64,000 bases of DNA from Paenibacillus paridis (lineage in GTDB: Bacteria > Bacillota > Bacilli > Paenibacillales > Paenibacillaceae). Below are positions 33,765 through 41,747 of the stretch, one piece after another. Under the pieces are notes generated by a model. That model was not told the origin of the DNA. It did not search any database and was given only the letters and a program-made list of their open reading frames with translations. Both the position numbers and the translations under genes were made by a program. Each line of letters opens with the position of its first letter. Position 1 is the first letter of the stretch. The stretch spans positions 1,674,001 to 1,738,000 of the forward strand of contig NZ_VCIX01000092.1 in NCBI RefSeq assembly GCF_006345825.1. Reading direction: 5' to 3'.

Positions 33765-33794
33765 ATTATAGGACACCAAAAAGTGTCGTGTCAA
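33765..33794 (-). promoter_or_regulatory. Consensus promoter with operator in spacer, for the ArsR operon
   Basis: Minus strand: TTGACA (33789-33794), 18-nt spacer, TATAAT (33765-33770). Both hexamers are perfect. The spacer holds the dyad GACAC, six nt, GTGTC, and a second GGTGTCC half-site lies downstream of the -10 (around 33742-33748). An ArsR dimer bound here would block polymerase. Confidence 0.75.
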
Positions 33795-33808
33795 GTTGCG
33801 GAATAAAA

Positions 33809-33842
33809 AAAGACAAAACATCCACTTGGATGTTTTGTCTTT
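33809..33842 (-). terminator. Terminator of the van-like operon / small-peptide gene
   Basis: A perfect 15-bp stem (AAAGACAAAACATCC / GGATGTTTTGTCTTT) with a 4-nt loop and a minus-strand T-run. It lies 6 nt after the stop of the 26-residue peptide gene and is the first terminator after the van-like genes. Confidence 0.9.
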
Positions 33843-33847
33843 CGGCA

Positions 33848-33928
33848 TTAGGAATCCTTTGATCTGTTGGCCATATCGATGATCATTACGATAAGCACGA
33901 GTAGTTGAATGAGCACTTCAATACTCAT
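33848..33928 (-). CDS. 26-residue hydrophobic membrane peptide
   Basis: An ATG at 33928 follows GGGAGG with 7-nt spacing. The peptide starts MSIEVLIQLLVLIV, continues as a single hydrophobic helix to about residue 19 and ends in a charged tail NRSKDS. The size and pattern recall small holin-like or type I toxin peptides of Firmicutes, but also small regulatory membrane peptides. It lies 91 nt after the acyltransferase stop with no terminator between, and a strong terminator directly follows, so it may be the last gene of the van-like operon. The ribosome site and terminator make it credible; function is unknown. Confidence 0.6.
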   Translation of the reverse strand: MSIEVLIQLLVLIVMIIDMANRSKDS

Positions 33929-34019
33929 ATCAATCCCTCCCAGCTGCAGGTAATGCTCCTTCGTTTCGGCCTCTCCTCCCCTTATGACAAGGGTAAAAAT
34001 ACATCTCCCATTACCATAT

Positions 34020-35045
34020 CTATGGTCGGAATTTGGAACTTATGACAGAAACCCAGACCGCTGCAGCAGACATAACGATTGACAATAGACATACGGCGAC
34101 AAAATGAAGCAATGTATTTTCAATAAACCAAGACTCGAGCTTGGCCGCTTCTGCCCCTCCTCGAACAAGCACAATCGCAATCGGATGCAAGATATAAATC
34201 CATACCCGCCATTCCCGGAAACCTTTGCCCGATTTCCCTTTCCATTGCTGCGCCCATTGAAACAAAAAATAGGTGGCAGGAAGCGCAAAGATATACATGC
34301 TGTCATGCCTAGGTATTTCCGCCGAGTGCAAAAGTATGCCTTCTGCGAACATCAAGCCAAGCGAAACTGCAAACAATCCGGCATTCGAGAGCGGTGATCT
34401 TTGCGCTTGGCGCCCTTTGGCAGCCCATGCTCCCATGGCCAGGTAGACGGGGGCATAAAATATGCCGTTGCGCGTAAAGTCGAATATGGCGAACATGCCG
34501 TCGTACGCCTCCGATATTCCGTGATATGGCTTAATAAAGCCATAGTAACTGTCACCGAGCAAACCAATGAAATACAATAGAGCAGCTACGGCGAGCATAG
34601 CCTTAAGTTGCATTTTCTTATAAAGCACCGTAGTTAATACGATGCCGATCATCAAAGCAGGCAAATACCACAAATGATAAAAAGTGCCGTCAAACAGCAA
34701 ATCCTTAAAGATTGAATACGCGGTAAAATCATTTTTAAAGTAGCCTGTATACACATTGAGAGGGATATACAAAACGATAGCGATAACATATAGCTTTCCT
34801 ATTTTTTTTAGATAGTCCTTCATGGCTCTCAGATCGCCAGCTTGATCCCCGTTCAGTTTACGGAAATAGAAGAAGCCTGAGGTCATGAAAAAAATGGGGA
34901 CAGCCACACGGGTCAAAATGCCGCTGAGCAGGAAATTTGCATAGGGACTGTAAGACAGCAGCGGACCTGTATGATTGGCGACAACTAAGAGAGCAGCAAT
35001 AAACTTAAGCCAATCAAGTCCGTTGTAATTTGGTTTATCCAGCAC
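34020..35045 (-). CDS. Acyltransferase-3 family membrane protein, VanT membrane-domain-like
   Basis: A protein of about 341 residues with roughly ten membrane helices. The start NGLDWLKFIAALLVVANHTG and the following TRVAVPIFFMTSGFFYF segment are typical of acyltransferase-3 proteins and closely recall the membrane half of VanT serine racemases, which is thought to supply L-serine to the racemase. No racemase domain is fused here; it is encoded two genes upstream. The frame opens at TTG 35132, deep inside the peptidase gene; GTG at 35045 overlaps its stop by 11 nt and begins just before the conserved region, so I chose it. Confidence 0.82.
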   Translation of the reverse strand: MLDKPNYNGLDWLKFIAALLVVANHTGPLLSYSPYANFLLSGILTRVAVPIFFMTSGFFYFRKLNGDQAGDLRAMKDYLKKIGKLYVIAIVLYIPLNVYTGYFKNDFTAYSIFKDLLFDGTFYHLWYLPALMIGIVLTTVLYKKMQLKAMLAVAALLYFIGLLGDSYYGFIKPYHGISEAYDGMFAIFDFTRNGIFYAPVYLAMGAWAAKGRQAQRSPLSNAGLFAVSLGLMFAEGILLHSAEIPRHDSMYIFALPATYFLFQWAQQWKGKSGKGFREWRVWIYILHPIAIVLVRGGAEAAKLESWFIENTLLHFVAVCLLSIVMSAAAVWVSVISSKFRP

Positions 35046-35805
35046 TAGCTTGCGTCCCCGAGCCTGAATATGCCGTGACGATAAATCCGTCCCTATTGTT
35101 CCCCGATATCCGGTACAGATCACATTTAACAATGGGGACAGTCGTATAAGCGCCCTTTTCTGCCGGAATATAATAAATGCTCATCGTCAATTGGTTATGC
35201 TCATATCGAAGATGCTCGCCTTCATACCGATAGTTCTGAACAAAGTCGATATACTCCTCCAGACAAAAACCGTTCTGCTCCATAATGGAAGCATGGGGAT
35301 AACCGACGTACCTGAAATGCCAAGGCTCGCATGAAATCGATGTGATCGTTTCTTTTCCTTCCTTATATCGTTGAACAAATCCAAATTCAGCAGCATGCTG
35401 CTTGAAGGTGTGGTAAACCCCTGTGTCAGGAAATGATGGCGCAATAAAGTCCACTTCCTTATCCAGCTTGCCGACATCGATGGCTAACCCTGTTTGATGC
35501 TCGCTCCGGTCAGGCAAGGCTACGTAACAGGATGTATACTCCGGTCCATTTTCTAGCAAGGAATCTGCATAGATCTGGATTTGTTCTTCTTTGGTGCGAT
35601 ACCCGCTAACCGCGACGATCTCCTCCATTCCCTGGCAAGCTTCCAATAGGGATAGGAGATGTTTTAGGCACGTTTTCTCGAGAAGCATGCCATCATGCAG
35701 CTCTCTGATCTTTTCATTGGAGCTAAGCGCCAGCAGCTTATGCGGCGGCAGTGGTTTTCGAATCGGATTCTCGCGATTGATGAGCACCAGCGGTCCCTCG
35801 TACAT
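35035..35805 (-). CDS. VanXY-type D,D-peptidase (D,D-dipeptidase/D,D-carboxypeptidase, M15B)
   Basis: A 256-residue zinc peptidase without signal peptide. M15B motifs: VSGYRTKEEQ, the zinc ligands His and Asp in SEHQTGLAIDVG, and Glu plus His in EPWHFRYVGYPHA. The N-terminus LVLINRENPIRKPLPP and the ENGPEYTSCYVALP stretch resemble VanXY of VanC/VanG clusters, which removes D-Ala from D-Ala-D-Ala precursors. A C-terminal extension of about 60 residues ends in ISGNNRDGFIVTAYSG. The frame opens at 35886 inside the racemase gene; ATG 35805, 9 nt past the racemase stop, matches the family start. Confidence 0.85.
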   Translation of the reverse strand: MYEGPLVLINRENPIRKPLPPHKLLALSSNEKIRELHDGMLLEKTCLKHLLSLLEACQGMEEIVAVSGYRTKEEQIQIYADSLLENGPEYTSCYVALPDRSEHQTGLAIDVGKLDKEVDFIAPSFPDTGVYHTFKQHAAEFGFVQRYKEGKETITSISCEPWHFRYVGYPHASIMEQNGFCLEEYIDFVQNYRYEGEHLRYEHNQLTMSIYYIPAEKGAYTTVPIVKCDLYRISGNNRDGFIVTAYSGSGTQASAG

Positions 35806-35816
35806 CGCTGAACGAT

Positions 35817-37010
35817 TTACCTGAACGGCAGCGGGTAGGTCATGGCTGCTTTGTTGAATTTGCTTTGCATGATTCGTTTGTCCCATTGAGTTCGAGCCTC
35901 CTCTATCCCTTTGTATATTCGAGCCACTCTAGGCGAGAGCGACGTTGATATTTCTTGCGCAACACTGCCAATATGGGCAGCCAGCTCTGAAAAGGTGATT
36001 TCTTCGCCGCCTTGGCGGCCGATTAACGTCACCAAGGTCCCTTCTGCATATTCATGCGGCAGCCTTATCATGAGCTGATCCATGCAAATTTTGCCCACCA
36101 CCTTTGCCCGTTGCCCCCCGACCAAAACTTCAGTATGCTGCATGGCTTGTGACCAGCCGTCCGCATATCCGATCGGAACCGTACCTATCCATTCCGCTTC
36201 TTCTGCCTGATAGGCGTTGTCATATCCCAGATATTCTCCTTTGCACAGCTGCTTGACCTGCATGAGCTTGCTATGCAGGCTTAGCGCCGGTTCAAGTTTT
36301 ACAGAGGTAACCAGCTTTTTCGGGTAAAAACCGTACATAGCTGCGCCAATACGGACCATATCCATCGCTAATTGAGGAAAACGAAGCGCTGCTGCACTCC
36401 CGGCGCAGTGATAGTGGCGAATCCACAGCTTAGATGCCTTTGTCCATTCCATCATGCCAGCGAAACGGTTGACCTGCAGCTCAAGAAAAGCAGTATCGGC
36501 TTTGCTAGCAGTGGCAAAATGAGTGTAAAACCCGTCAACGACAATATCAGCAGCTTTTAGCCAAGGTACTAATGCCTCCCATTCGTCCTTCGTTTGCAAG
36601 CCGATTCGACCAAGTCCCGTATCCACTTTCACATGAACTTTAAGCTTCTTCCCATGAAATGAGGGCTTGTGCGCCCTCATCTCTTTAAACCAATGGGCAC
36701 TCGTGACGGTTAGCATCAAATCGTGTTCAATTGCAAGCTTGGCATGCTTGGGAAGAATCGGAGTCAGAATTAGAATCGGGAGCGTTGTCCCATTTTCCCG
36801 CAGGCGAATGCCCTCATCCAGATAAGCAACTGCAAGGGAATCCGCTCCTGCTTGCTCTGCCATAGCAGCTGCTTCCCTGTCGCCATGTCCGTAGCCATTT
36901 GCTTTGACGACCGCCATCAGCTTGACTTTTTTAGGCAAGCTTTGGCGTATTTTCAGCATATTCTCACGGATATGGTTCAAACTAATTTCAGCCCAAGTCG
37001 CTCTATGCAT
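35817..37010 (-). CDS. Alanine/serine racemase, PLP-dependent
   Basis: A 397-residue fold-type III PLP racemase. The PLP lysine lies in AVVKANGYGHG (residue 36) and the second catalytic base is the Tyr in PIGYADGWSQ; KVDTGLGRIG and GKICMDQLMIRLP are further family blocks. The tail after RVARIYKG is about 30 residues of extra basic sequence. It makes D-Ala or D-Ser. In the position equivalent to the C-terminal half of VanT, D-Ser is likely, but residues near the active-site entrance do not settle it. The ATG at 37010 follows AGGTGA that overlaps the ligase stop, so the two are coupled. Confidence 0.88.
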   Translation of the reverse strand: MHRATWAEISLNHIRENMLKIRQSLPKKVKLMAVVKANGYGHGDREAAAMAEQAGADSLAVAYLDEGIRLRENGTTLPILILTPILPKHAKLAIEHDLMLTVTSAHWFKEMRAHKPSFHGKKLKVHVKVDTGLGRIGLQTKDEWEALVPWLKAADIVVDGFYTHFATASKADTAFLELQVNRFAGMMEWTKASKLWIRHYHCAGSAAALRFPQLAMDMVRIGAAMYGFYPKKLVTSVKLEPALSLHSKLMQVKQLCKGEYLGYDNAYQAEEAEWIGTVPIGYADGWSQAMQHTEVLVGGQRAKVVGKICMDQLMIRLPHEYAEGTLVTLIGRQGGEEITFSELAAHIGSVAQEISTSLSPRVARIYKGIEEARTQWDKRIMQSKFNKAAMTYPLPFR

Positions 37011-37015
37011 TGAAA

Positions 37016-38092
37016 TCACCTCGTATAGTGAAGCAATTGTTTTTCGGCGTGACGGGTAAACGCATAATCGATCAGCTTCTCGACAAGCTCGGGGTAAGCC
37101 GTTCCATTCGTTCGCTCCCACATGACCGGATACATGCTGTAATTCGTAAAGCCTGGCAGCGCATTGATTTCGTTCAAGTAAAGCTGGCCGTCACTTGTGT
37201 AGAAGAAATCGATACGCGCGAGACCGGAGCAATCATGCGCTTCGAAAACTTGAACCGCAAGCTGCCTGATTCGGATGGTGATCTCTTCCGGCAGCAGCGC
37301 CGGGATGGACATCGTCAGCTGCTTGTCCATATATTTGGATTCAAAATCAAAGAAAATATGATTATGCACGAATTCTCCTGGCAAGGAAGCAAGCGGCTTC
37401 CCATTCCCCATCACCGCGACTTGAATTTCCCGGCCGATGATTTCCCGCTCAATGACGAGCTTGCTATCGTAGTTGAAGGCTTCAATGATTCCATCGATCA
37501 ACTGCTGCTTATCGATGCATCTGCTAATTCCGATACTTGAGCCTAGAGAAGCCGGCTTTACATAACAGGGATAACCGATGTTCTTTGCGACAGCATCGAG
37601 CACAGCCAAACGGTTATCCTGCCACTCGGCAACACGGCAGGCTAAGTAATCGGTTTGATTAATGCCGGCTTGGGCGGCAAGCTGCTTGGAAATCGCTTTG
37701 TCCAGCGTAACCGCCGAAGAGAGCACGCCATTGCCGACATAAGGAACGTTTAATAGCTCAAGCAGCCCTTGAACGGTTCCGTCCTCGCCATTCGAGCCAT
37801 GGAGAAGCGGCAGCACCACTTTTTTTCCTGGAATCGACAATTGATTCGTAAGCACCTGCCCCATCGATTCGGCGGCAGTCTGAGATTGGGCTTGAAGGGA
37901 CAAGTCAGTAATATCCAAGCCTTCACGGCTAAAGTTATCCTGCACGCACCAGATGCCGTCCCGAGTAATGTAAATAGGAGAAATGTCAAATTTGGATTCA
38001 TCTATGGATTGGATGACTGTATAGGCTGTTTTTATGGATACCTCATGCTCGACGGATTTCCCTCCGTAAACAATAAACAATTTTGTTTTCAC
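37016..38092 (-). CDS. D-Ala-D-X ligase (VanC/E/G-like candidate)
   Basis: A 358-residue ATP-grasp ligase of the Ddl/Van family: GGKSVEHEVS, LLHGSNGEDGTVQG, SAVTLDKAISK, YVKPASLGSSIGISR and NEINALPGFTNYSMYP. The omega loop reads FFDFESKY, with Phe where most Ddl enzymes have Tyr (FYDYEAKY). At the acceptor pocket it has Met (NYSMYP), as in normal Ddl, where D-Ser ligases are reported to carry Arg. So D-Ala versus D-Ser use cannot be decided from sequence. Its operon partners (VanXY-type peptidase, racemase, VanT-type acyltransferase) favour a D-Ala-D-Ser role. GTG start after TAGGAGG. Confidence 0.85.
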   Translation of the reverse strand: MKTKLFIVYGGKSVEHEVSIKTAYTVIQSIDESKFDISPIYITRDGIWCVQDNFSREGLDITDLSLQAQSQTAAESMGQVLTNQLSIPGKKVVLPLLHGSNGEDGTVQGLLELLNVPYVGNGVLSSAVTLDKAISKQLAAQAGINQTDYLACRVAEWQDNRLAVLDAVAKNIGYPCYVKPASLGSSIGISRCIDKQQLIDGIIEAFNYDSKLVIEREIIGREIQVAVMGNGKPLASLPGEFVHNHIFFDFESKYMDKQLTMSIPALLPEEITIRIRQLAVQVFEAHDCSGLARIDFFYTSDGQLYLNEINALPGFTNYSMYPVMWERTNGTAYPELVEKLIDYAFTRHAEKQLLHYTR

Positions 38093-38116
38093 AACAAAAA
38101 ACCTCCTAAAATCGAC

Positions 38117-38186
38117 TTGTTATCTCTATTAAAGATAACCGTCAATCGTTAAGAGGCTTGTAAGTAAAGTTTAATTAAGTCTTAAG
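38117..38186 (-). promoter_or_regulatory. Promoter, operator dyad and 11-bp phased hexamers upstream of the van-like operon
   Basis: Minus strand. A -35 TTGACG (38140-38145) and a weak -10 TAACAA (38117-38122) are 17 nt apart. The spacer is filled by a perfect 7-7-7 dyad (GTTATCT, AGATAAC; 38119-38139). Just upstream, four hexamers CTTAAG, ATTAAA, CTTACA and CTTAAC start at exact 11-nt steps (38186, 38175, 38164, 38153), the geometry of OmpR-family sites such as PhoP or VanR boxes. A weak -10 plus an activator-like array suggests inducible expression. The AT-rich context makes chance a possibility. Confidence 0.5.
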
Positions 38187-38200
38187 ATTCCTTAAATAGT

Positions 38201-39418
38201 TTATATGGTTTGCTTCGCAGTAACCGTCATCGCCGCGGCCAGCTCCTGTAAATCTCTGCCCTGTAGCGCACCGGCTACAAGCTCCGGCAGACGGTCCGGC
38301 GTACAGCCGAAGCTTGGGATGCCAAGCCCCGCAAGTCGTTTGGCCAGCTCCGCATCATAAGATGGAATGCCGCCATCGGACAAGGCTAGCAAGCAAAGCA
38401 CGCTTACGCCCGATTGCCGCATGTTCTCCATCCTTCGTACAAGCGCGGACTGATTGCCGCCTTCATATAAATCGGAAATAAGAATAAAAAGCGTCTTCTT
38501 CGGATCATGAATAAACTGCTCGCAATACTGGACGGATTTATTAATGTCCGTGCCACCGCCAAGCTGAATGCCAAACAGCATATCAACAGGATCATTGGCG
38601 CATTGCTCGCTTAGATCGACGACTTCCGTATCAAAGGCCACGACATGCGTGTCAAGAGCAGGAAGGCTCGCGAAGATCGAACCGATAATCGAAGCATAGA
38701 TGACGGAATCAGCCATGGAGCCGCTCTGGTCAATATCCAGAATGACGGTCCATTCCTTGCTTCGCCTTGCCCGCTCAAAAAAGTAAAACCGTTCGGGAAT
38801 GAGCAATTGGCTATGATGGTCGTAATGCTTTAAATTTCGACGGATCGTCGTTTTCCAATCCAGTCCCGACATGGACGGGATCGGCGAGTGCCGCCTGCGA
38901 TTCAAGGCGCCTGTCACAGCGCGGCGTATTTCATGCTCTAGACGTGCTAATATTTCATTGACGACCTCGCGGACAAGCATCCTCGCCGTTTCCTTCGTTT
39001 TCTCGGGGATTCGTCCTTTTAACGCAATAAGCGTCGCCACCATCTTAATATCGGGTTTGATCTGGCTGAGCGTCTCCGGCTCGAACAGCAGCTGCGTCAA
39101 GCCTTTCCGCTCAATCGCATCCCCTTGAATGACCGATACGATATCCGGAGGAAAGAAGCTTCGTACATCTCCCAGCCACTTCGTCAGCTTGGGCGAAGAA
39201 GACCCCAGACCGGCGCTTCGCTTGCCAGACGTATTTTGGTTATCTTGACCTGTACCAAATGTTTCGTCGTAAATTGCGGCAAGCGCTTCATCCATTAAGC
39301 TGTATTCTTCATCGAGCAAGCCTTGCCCTTTAGCCAAATCAGTCAGTTTCTCGTTTGCCGCTTGGCCAAGAATAAGCCGCCAACGTTTCAATTGTTCCAA
39401 TTCCTGATGATCGCTCAT
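38201..39418 (-). CDS. VWA-domain protein (YehP-like)
   Basis: A 405-residue protein whose C-terminal half is a von Willebrand factor A domain with an intact metal site: DIDQSGSM, the Thr in LGGGTDINKS and Asp in ILISDLYEGG. The N-terminal half is helical and basic (RRAVTGALNRRRHSP). VWA proteins work as cofactors or substrates' adaptors for MoxR AAA+ ATPases, one of which is encoded two genes upstream. ATG 39418 sits 9 nt after GGAG and 1 nt past the upstream stop; the in-frame TTG at 39445 is less likely. Last gene of the five-gene operon. Confidence 0.87.
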   Translation of the reverse strand: MSDHQELEQLKRWRLILGQAANEKLTDLAKGQGLLDEEYSLMDEALAAIYDETFGTGQDNQNTSGKRSAGLGSSSPKLTKWLGDVRSFFPPDIVSVIQGDAIERKGLTQLLFEPETLSQIKPDIKMVATLIALKGRIPEKTKETARMLVREVVNEILARLEHEIRRAVTGALNRRRHSPIPSMSGLDWKTTIRRNLKHYDHHSQLLIPERFYFFERARRSKEWTVILDIDQSGSMADSVIYASIIGSIFASLPALDTHVVAFDTEVVDLSEQCANDPVDMLFGIQLGGGTDINKSVQYCEQFIHDPKKTLFILISDLYEGGNQSALVRRMENMRQSGVSVLCLLALSDGGIPSYDAELAKRLAGLGIPSFGCTPDRLPELVAGALQGRDLQELAAAMTVTAKQTI

Positions 39419-39419
39419 G

Positions 39420-41747
39420 TTATAGGTCTCCAAAATCGAACTCATTGAGCTCGTCCAATTTTTGCTGTTCCTCGGTACTTAGTTCCCGCTGCAGAACATC
39501 TGCGACTTCGTCAACCCCAAGACCCCACAGCTCGCCGAGCAGCTCAGCGATCGCGTTTTTCTCCCTTGCTTCAAACGATGCGAAGGCCCGCCTCAAAAAC
39601 ACGAGGGAACGTCGGAACTGCTCTTCATCCAGCGATTGCAAATAGAGATCGAGCTGTTCCCACAGCTGGCGGCGCGATAGCAGCACATACCGGTTTCGAA
39701 GCGAAAGCCCTTCAAACCAGCCGGCACCGATATCGGCCGGAATTCCTGGCGATAACCGGCGGGAAACCTCGCCTGCCAGCCGTTCATTTTCGATTTTATT
39801 CCTCTCTAGCAGAAGCGCAAAAGCAAGGCCGGACAGCTTGGCATTACGGTCATCGCGATAGGCGAGCTGTTCCAGCTGCTGCTGCCAGCGTTCATCATCC
39901 ACCAGGTCGTAATGCTGCTGCGATACCGTATGCATATCTATAATCGCTGCAGCCATGCTTGTAGCCGCATCATCGCTGCACACGGCCGAATCGACAAGAA
40001 GCAGCGTGCCTCTCAGAAAGAGCTGCTGAAGCAGGGGGATTAGTACAGCGGTATCCATTTTGCGAACATCGCCAAATTGCACCAATATCGATAGCTCGCG
40101 CAGAGCTGCGGAAATTTGCGAATAATCGCCGGCCTCAACCGCAAGCTGCTGCAGTGTCCGGCGGGCATCCTCCATCGAAGTCGGGAGGCCGCACTGCCAT
40201 GCAGCCTTTACTAACGCTGCGGCTTCAACGATATTGGCGCTTTTCTCCAGAGACTCTTTGATGCAAAAGGAAGCGGCAAGCTCGATGGTCTCCCCTTTCA
40301 TAATCGATTCGACGATTTCGATCTCGGCCTCTGGCGTCCAGCGCAGAACCCAGTTCTCCGCCCAGGTCGCACCGTCCTGCCTAACCGAGCCTTTCTTTGC
40401 AAAGCTGATTTGCAGAAGCTGAAGCCGTTCGAGGAAAAAAGACCTGCGAAGATCAAGGAAAGCAGCTTCCTCTGATTTGACCCTTCGGTTCTCGCGAAGA
40501 TCAAGCGCAAGGTCAGTAGTCACGGTTGTTTTATATTTTTCAAGCTTCAACATTTTTAAGTTCCGGTTTAAATCATCCTGTATCGGCGTTTGGCTAACGC
40601 CTTCAGGCAATGCTCCGATAGCTGTGCCAATATCGGTTCTGACCAGTGCGTCCGCGACGACGGATAGCTCTCCATCGCCCAAGCAGGTAACTGCCGCATC
40701 GCGCAAATCCTTTAAGATTGGCTGCTGCCCGCCATGCATAGAAGCAAGTGCATCTGCCAAGCGAACGGCTTCAATCACCGATGCTGCTGAACGATACGTC
40801 CCGCTATCGCGCATCTGCCCTGCAATCGAAGCTAAATATAAGGAAGACAGCTTGCCGCGGTCTCCGCTTTGTAAACATCGCCACGCCAGTTCGAAATAAG
40901 CGGGTGCGGGATTGCCTGCTCCATAACCCGAATGGCTGGACAGTTTATAATACGAATAGGGCATAAGCGTTAGCTTCGTCCCTATAGACGGCAAACTTGC
41001 AGCTTCCTTATCTGACATGGGGGCCATATCCGCTCCAAGCGCTGAAACATGGTAAGCTCCCGTAACGACAACGATTTTTTCGGCTGCAATCCCTTCTTCC
41101 AATGCTTTGGCGATACTCATGCGCATATAAGCTTCGCGAATATCATTGTGCGCGGCTTCATAAGGGGTATGAAGGCGTTCCTCGCTCTCGGACAGCTCCC
41201 GCATTTCCCGCGAGAACGCATGGATGGCCTGCCGGTATGCCCCCGGCTCATCCATATGCTCGAAGCAGCGTTCCCAGTAAGCTTCATAATCCGGCTCTCC
41301 GGCGAGCTCGGCAACACGCTCATATCGCTCGTTTATATGATGGTAGTGCTGCTGGGCAGCATCGCCTGCTTCATTGTGGTCTTGGATCGCTCTACGGCTT
41401 GCTCGCAGGCTAATCGAAACCGGTGAGGGAAGGTCAATAAATCGTGCTTCCACCCCATGCTTCGCCGCCCATACAAAGGCTTGGTATTCAGGCGAATATT
41501 CCGCTAGCGGAAACACGACCGTTTGAATGGGCAGCTGTTCCGTATAGGCCAAAATAGCAATTGGAGGCTTTACGCCGCTTAGCGTCATTTGGCTAATTAA
41601 ATCCGTAGCATCCGAAGGGCCTTCTACGAGAACAAGCTGCGGCTGCACGATGTCAAGAAATGTTCGCAAATGGATGGCGCCGGTCGGCGAGAGATGCCGA
41701 ACGCCGAATAATTGCACGCCGCTCGTAGCTGCGGCAGCCGTACTCAC
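39420..41747 (-). CDS. DUF5682-family protein with TraB/ChaN/EreA-like signatures
   Basis: A 775-residue soluble protein. The N-terminal domain has FGVRHLSPTGAIHLRTFL, LVLVEGPSDATDLI and, near residue 235, VVVTGAYHVSAL. The paired G-x-x-H motifs and the E-G-P strand are typical of the TraB/ChaN/erythromycin-esterase-like (Tiki) fold, which often acts as a hydrolase. The long C-terminal part is helical and repetitive. GTG start overlaps the MoxR stop (GTGA). Homologues sit beside MoxR, VWA and SWIM genes in many bacteria (YehM-like); its biochemical role is unknown. Confidence 0.8.
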   Translation of the reverse strand: MSTAAAATSGVQLFGVRHLSPTGAIHLRTFLDIVQPQLVLVEGPSDATDLISQMTLSGVKPPIAILAYTEQLPIQTVVFPLAEYSPEYQAFVWAAKHGVEARFIDLPSPVSISLRASRRAIQDHNEAGDAAQQHYHHINERYERVAELAGEPDYEAYWERCFEHMDEPGAYRQAIHAFSREMRELSESEERLHTPYEAAHNDIREAYMRMSIAKALEEGIAAEKIVVVTGAYHVSALGADMAPMSDKEAASLPSIGTKLTLMPYSYYKLSSHSGYGAGNPAPAYFELAWRCLQSGDRGKLSSLYLASIAGQMRDSGTYRSAASVIEAVRLADALASMHGGQQPILKDLRDAAVTCLGDGELSVVADALVRTDIGTAIGALPEGVSQTPIQDDLNRNLKMLKLEKYKTTVTTDLALDLRENRRVKSEEAAFLDLRRSFFLERLQLLQISFAKKGSVRQDGATWAENWVLRWTPEAEIEIVESIMKGETIELAASFCIKESLEKSANIVEAAALVKAAWQCGLPTSMEDARRTLQQLAVEAGDYSQISAALRELSILVQFGDVRKMDTAVLIPLLQQLFLRGTLLLVDSAVCSDDAATSMAAAIIDMHTVSQQHYDLVDDERWQQQLEQLAYRDDRNAKLSGLAFALLLERNKIENERLAGEVSRRLSPGIPADIGAGWFEGLSLRNRYVLLSRRQLWEQLDLYLQSLDEEQFRRSLVFLRRAFASFEAREKNAIAELLGELWGLGVDEVADVLQRELSTEEQQKLDELNEFDFGDL

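Noticed and set aside
33929..34019. A second tiny frame (24 codons) between the acyltransferase and the 26-residue peptide
   Set aside because: Its start has no properly spaced ribosome site and the product is an unstructured basic peptide that overlaps the next gene's ribosome site.
34020..38092. VanA/VanB-type D-Ala-D-Lac cluster
   Set aside because: There is no vanH lactate dehydrogenase or separate vanX, the ligase keeps the Ddl/VanC-like omega loop, and a racemase plus VanXY type peptidase are present instead.
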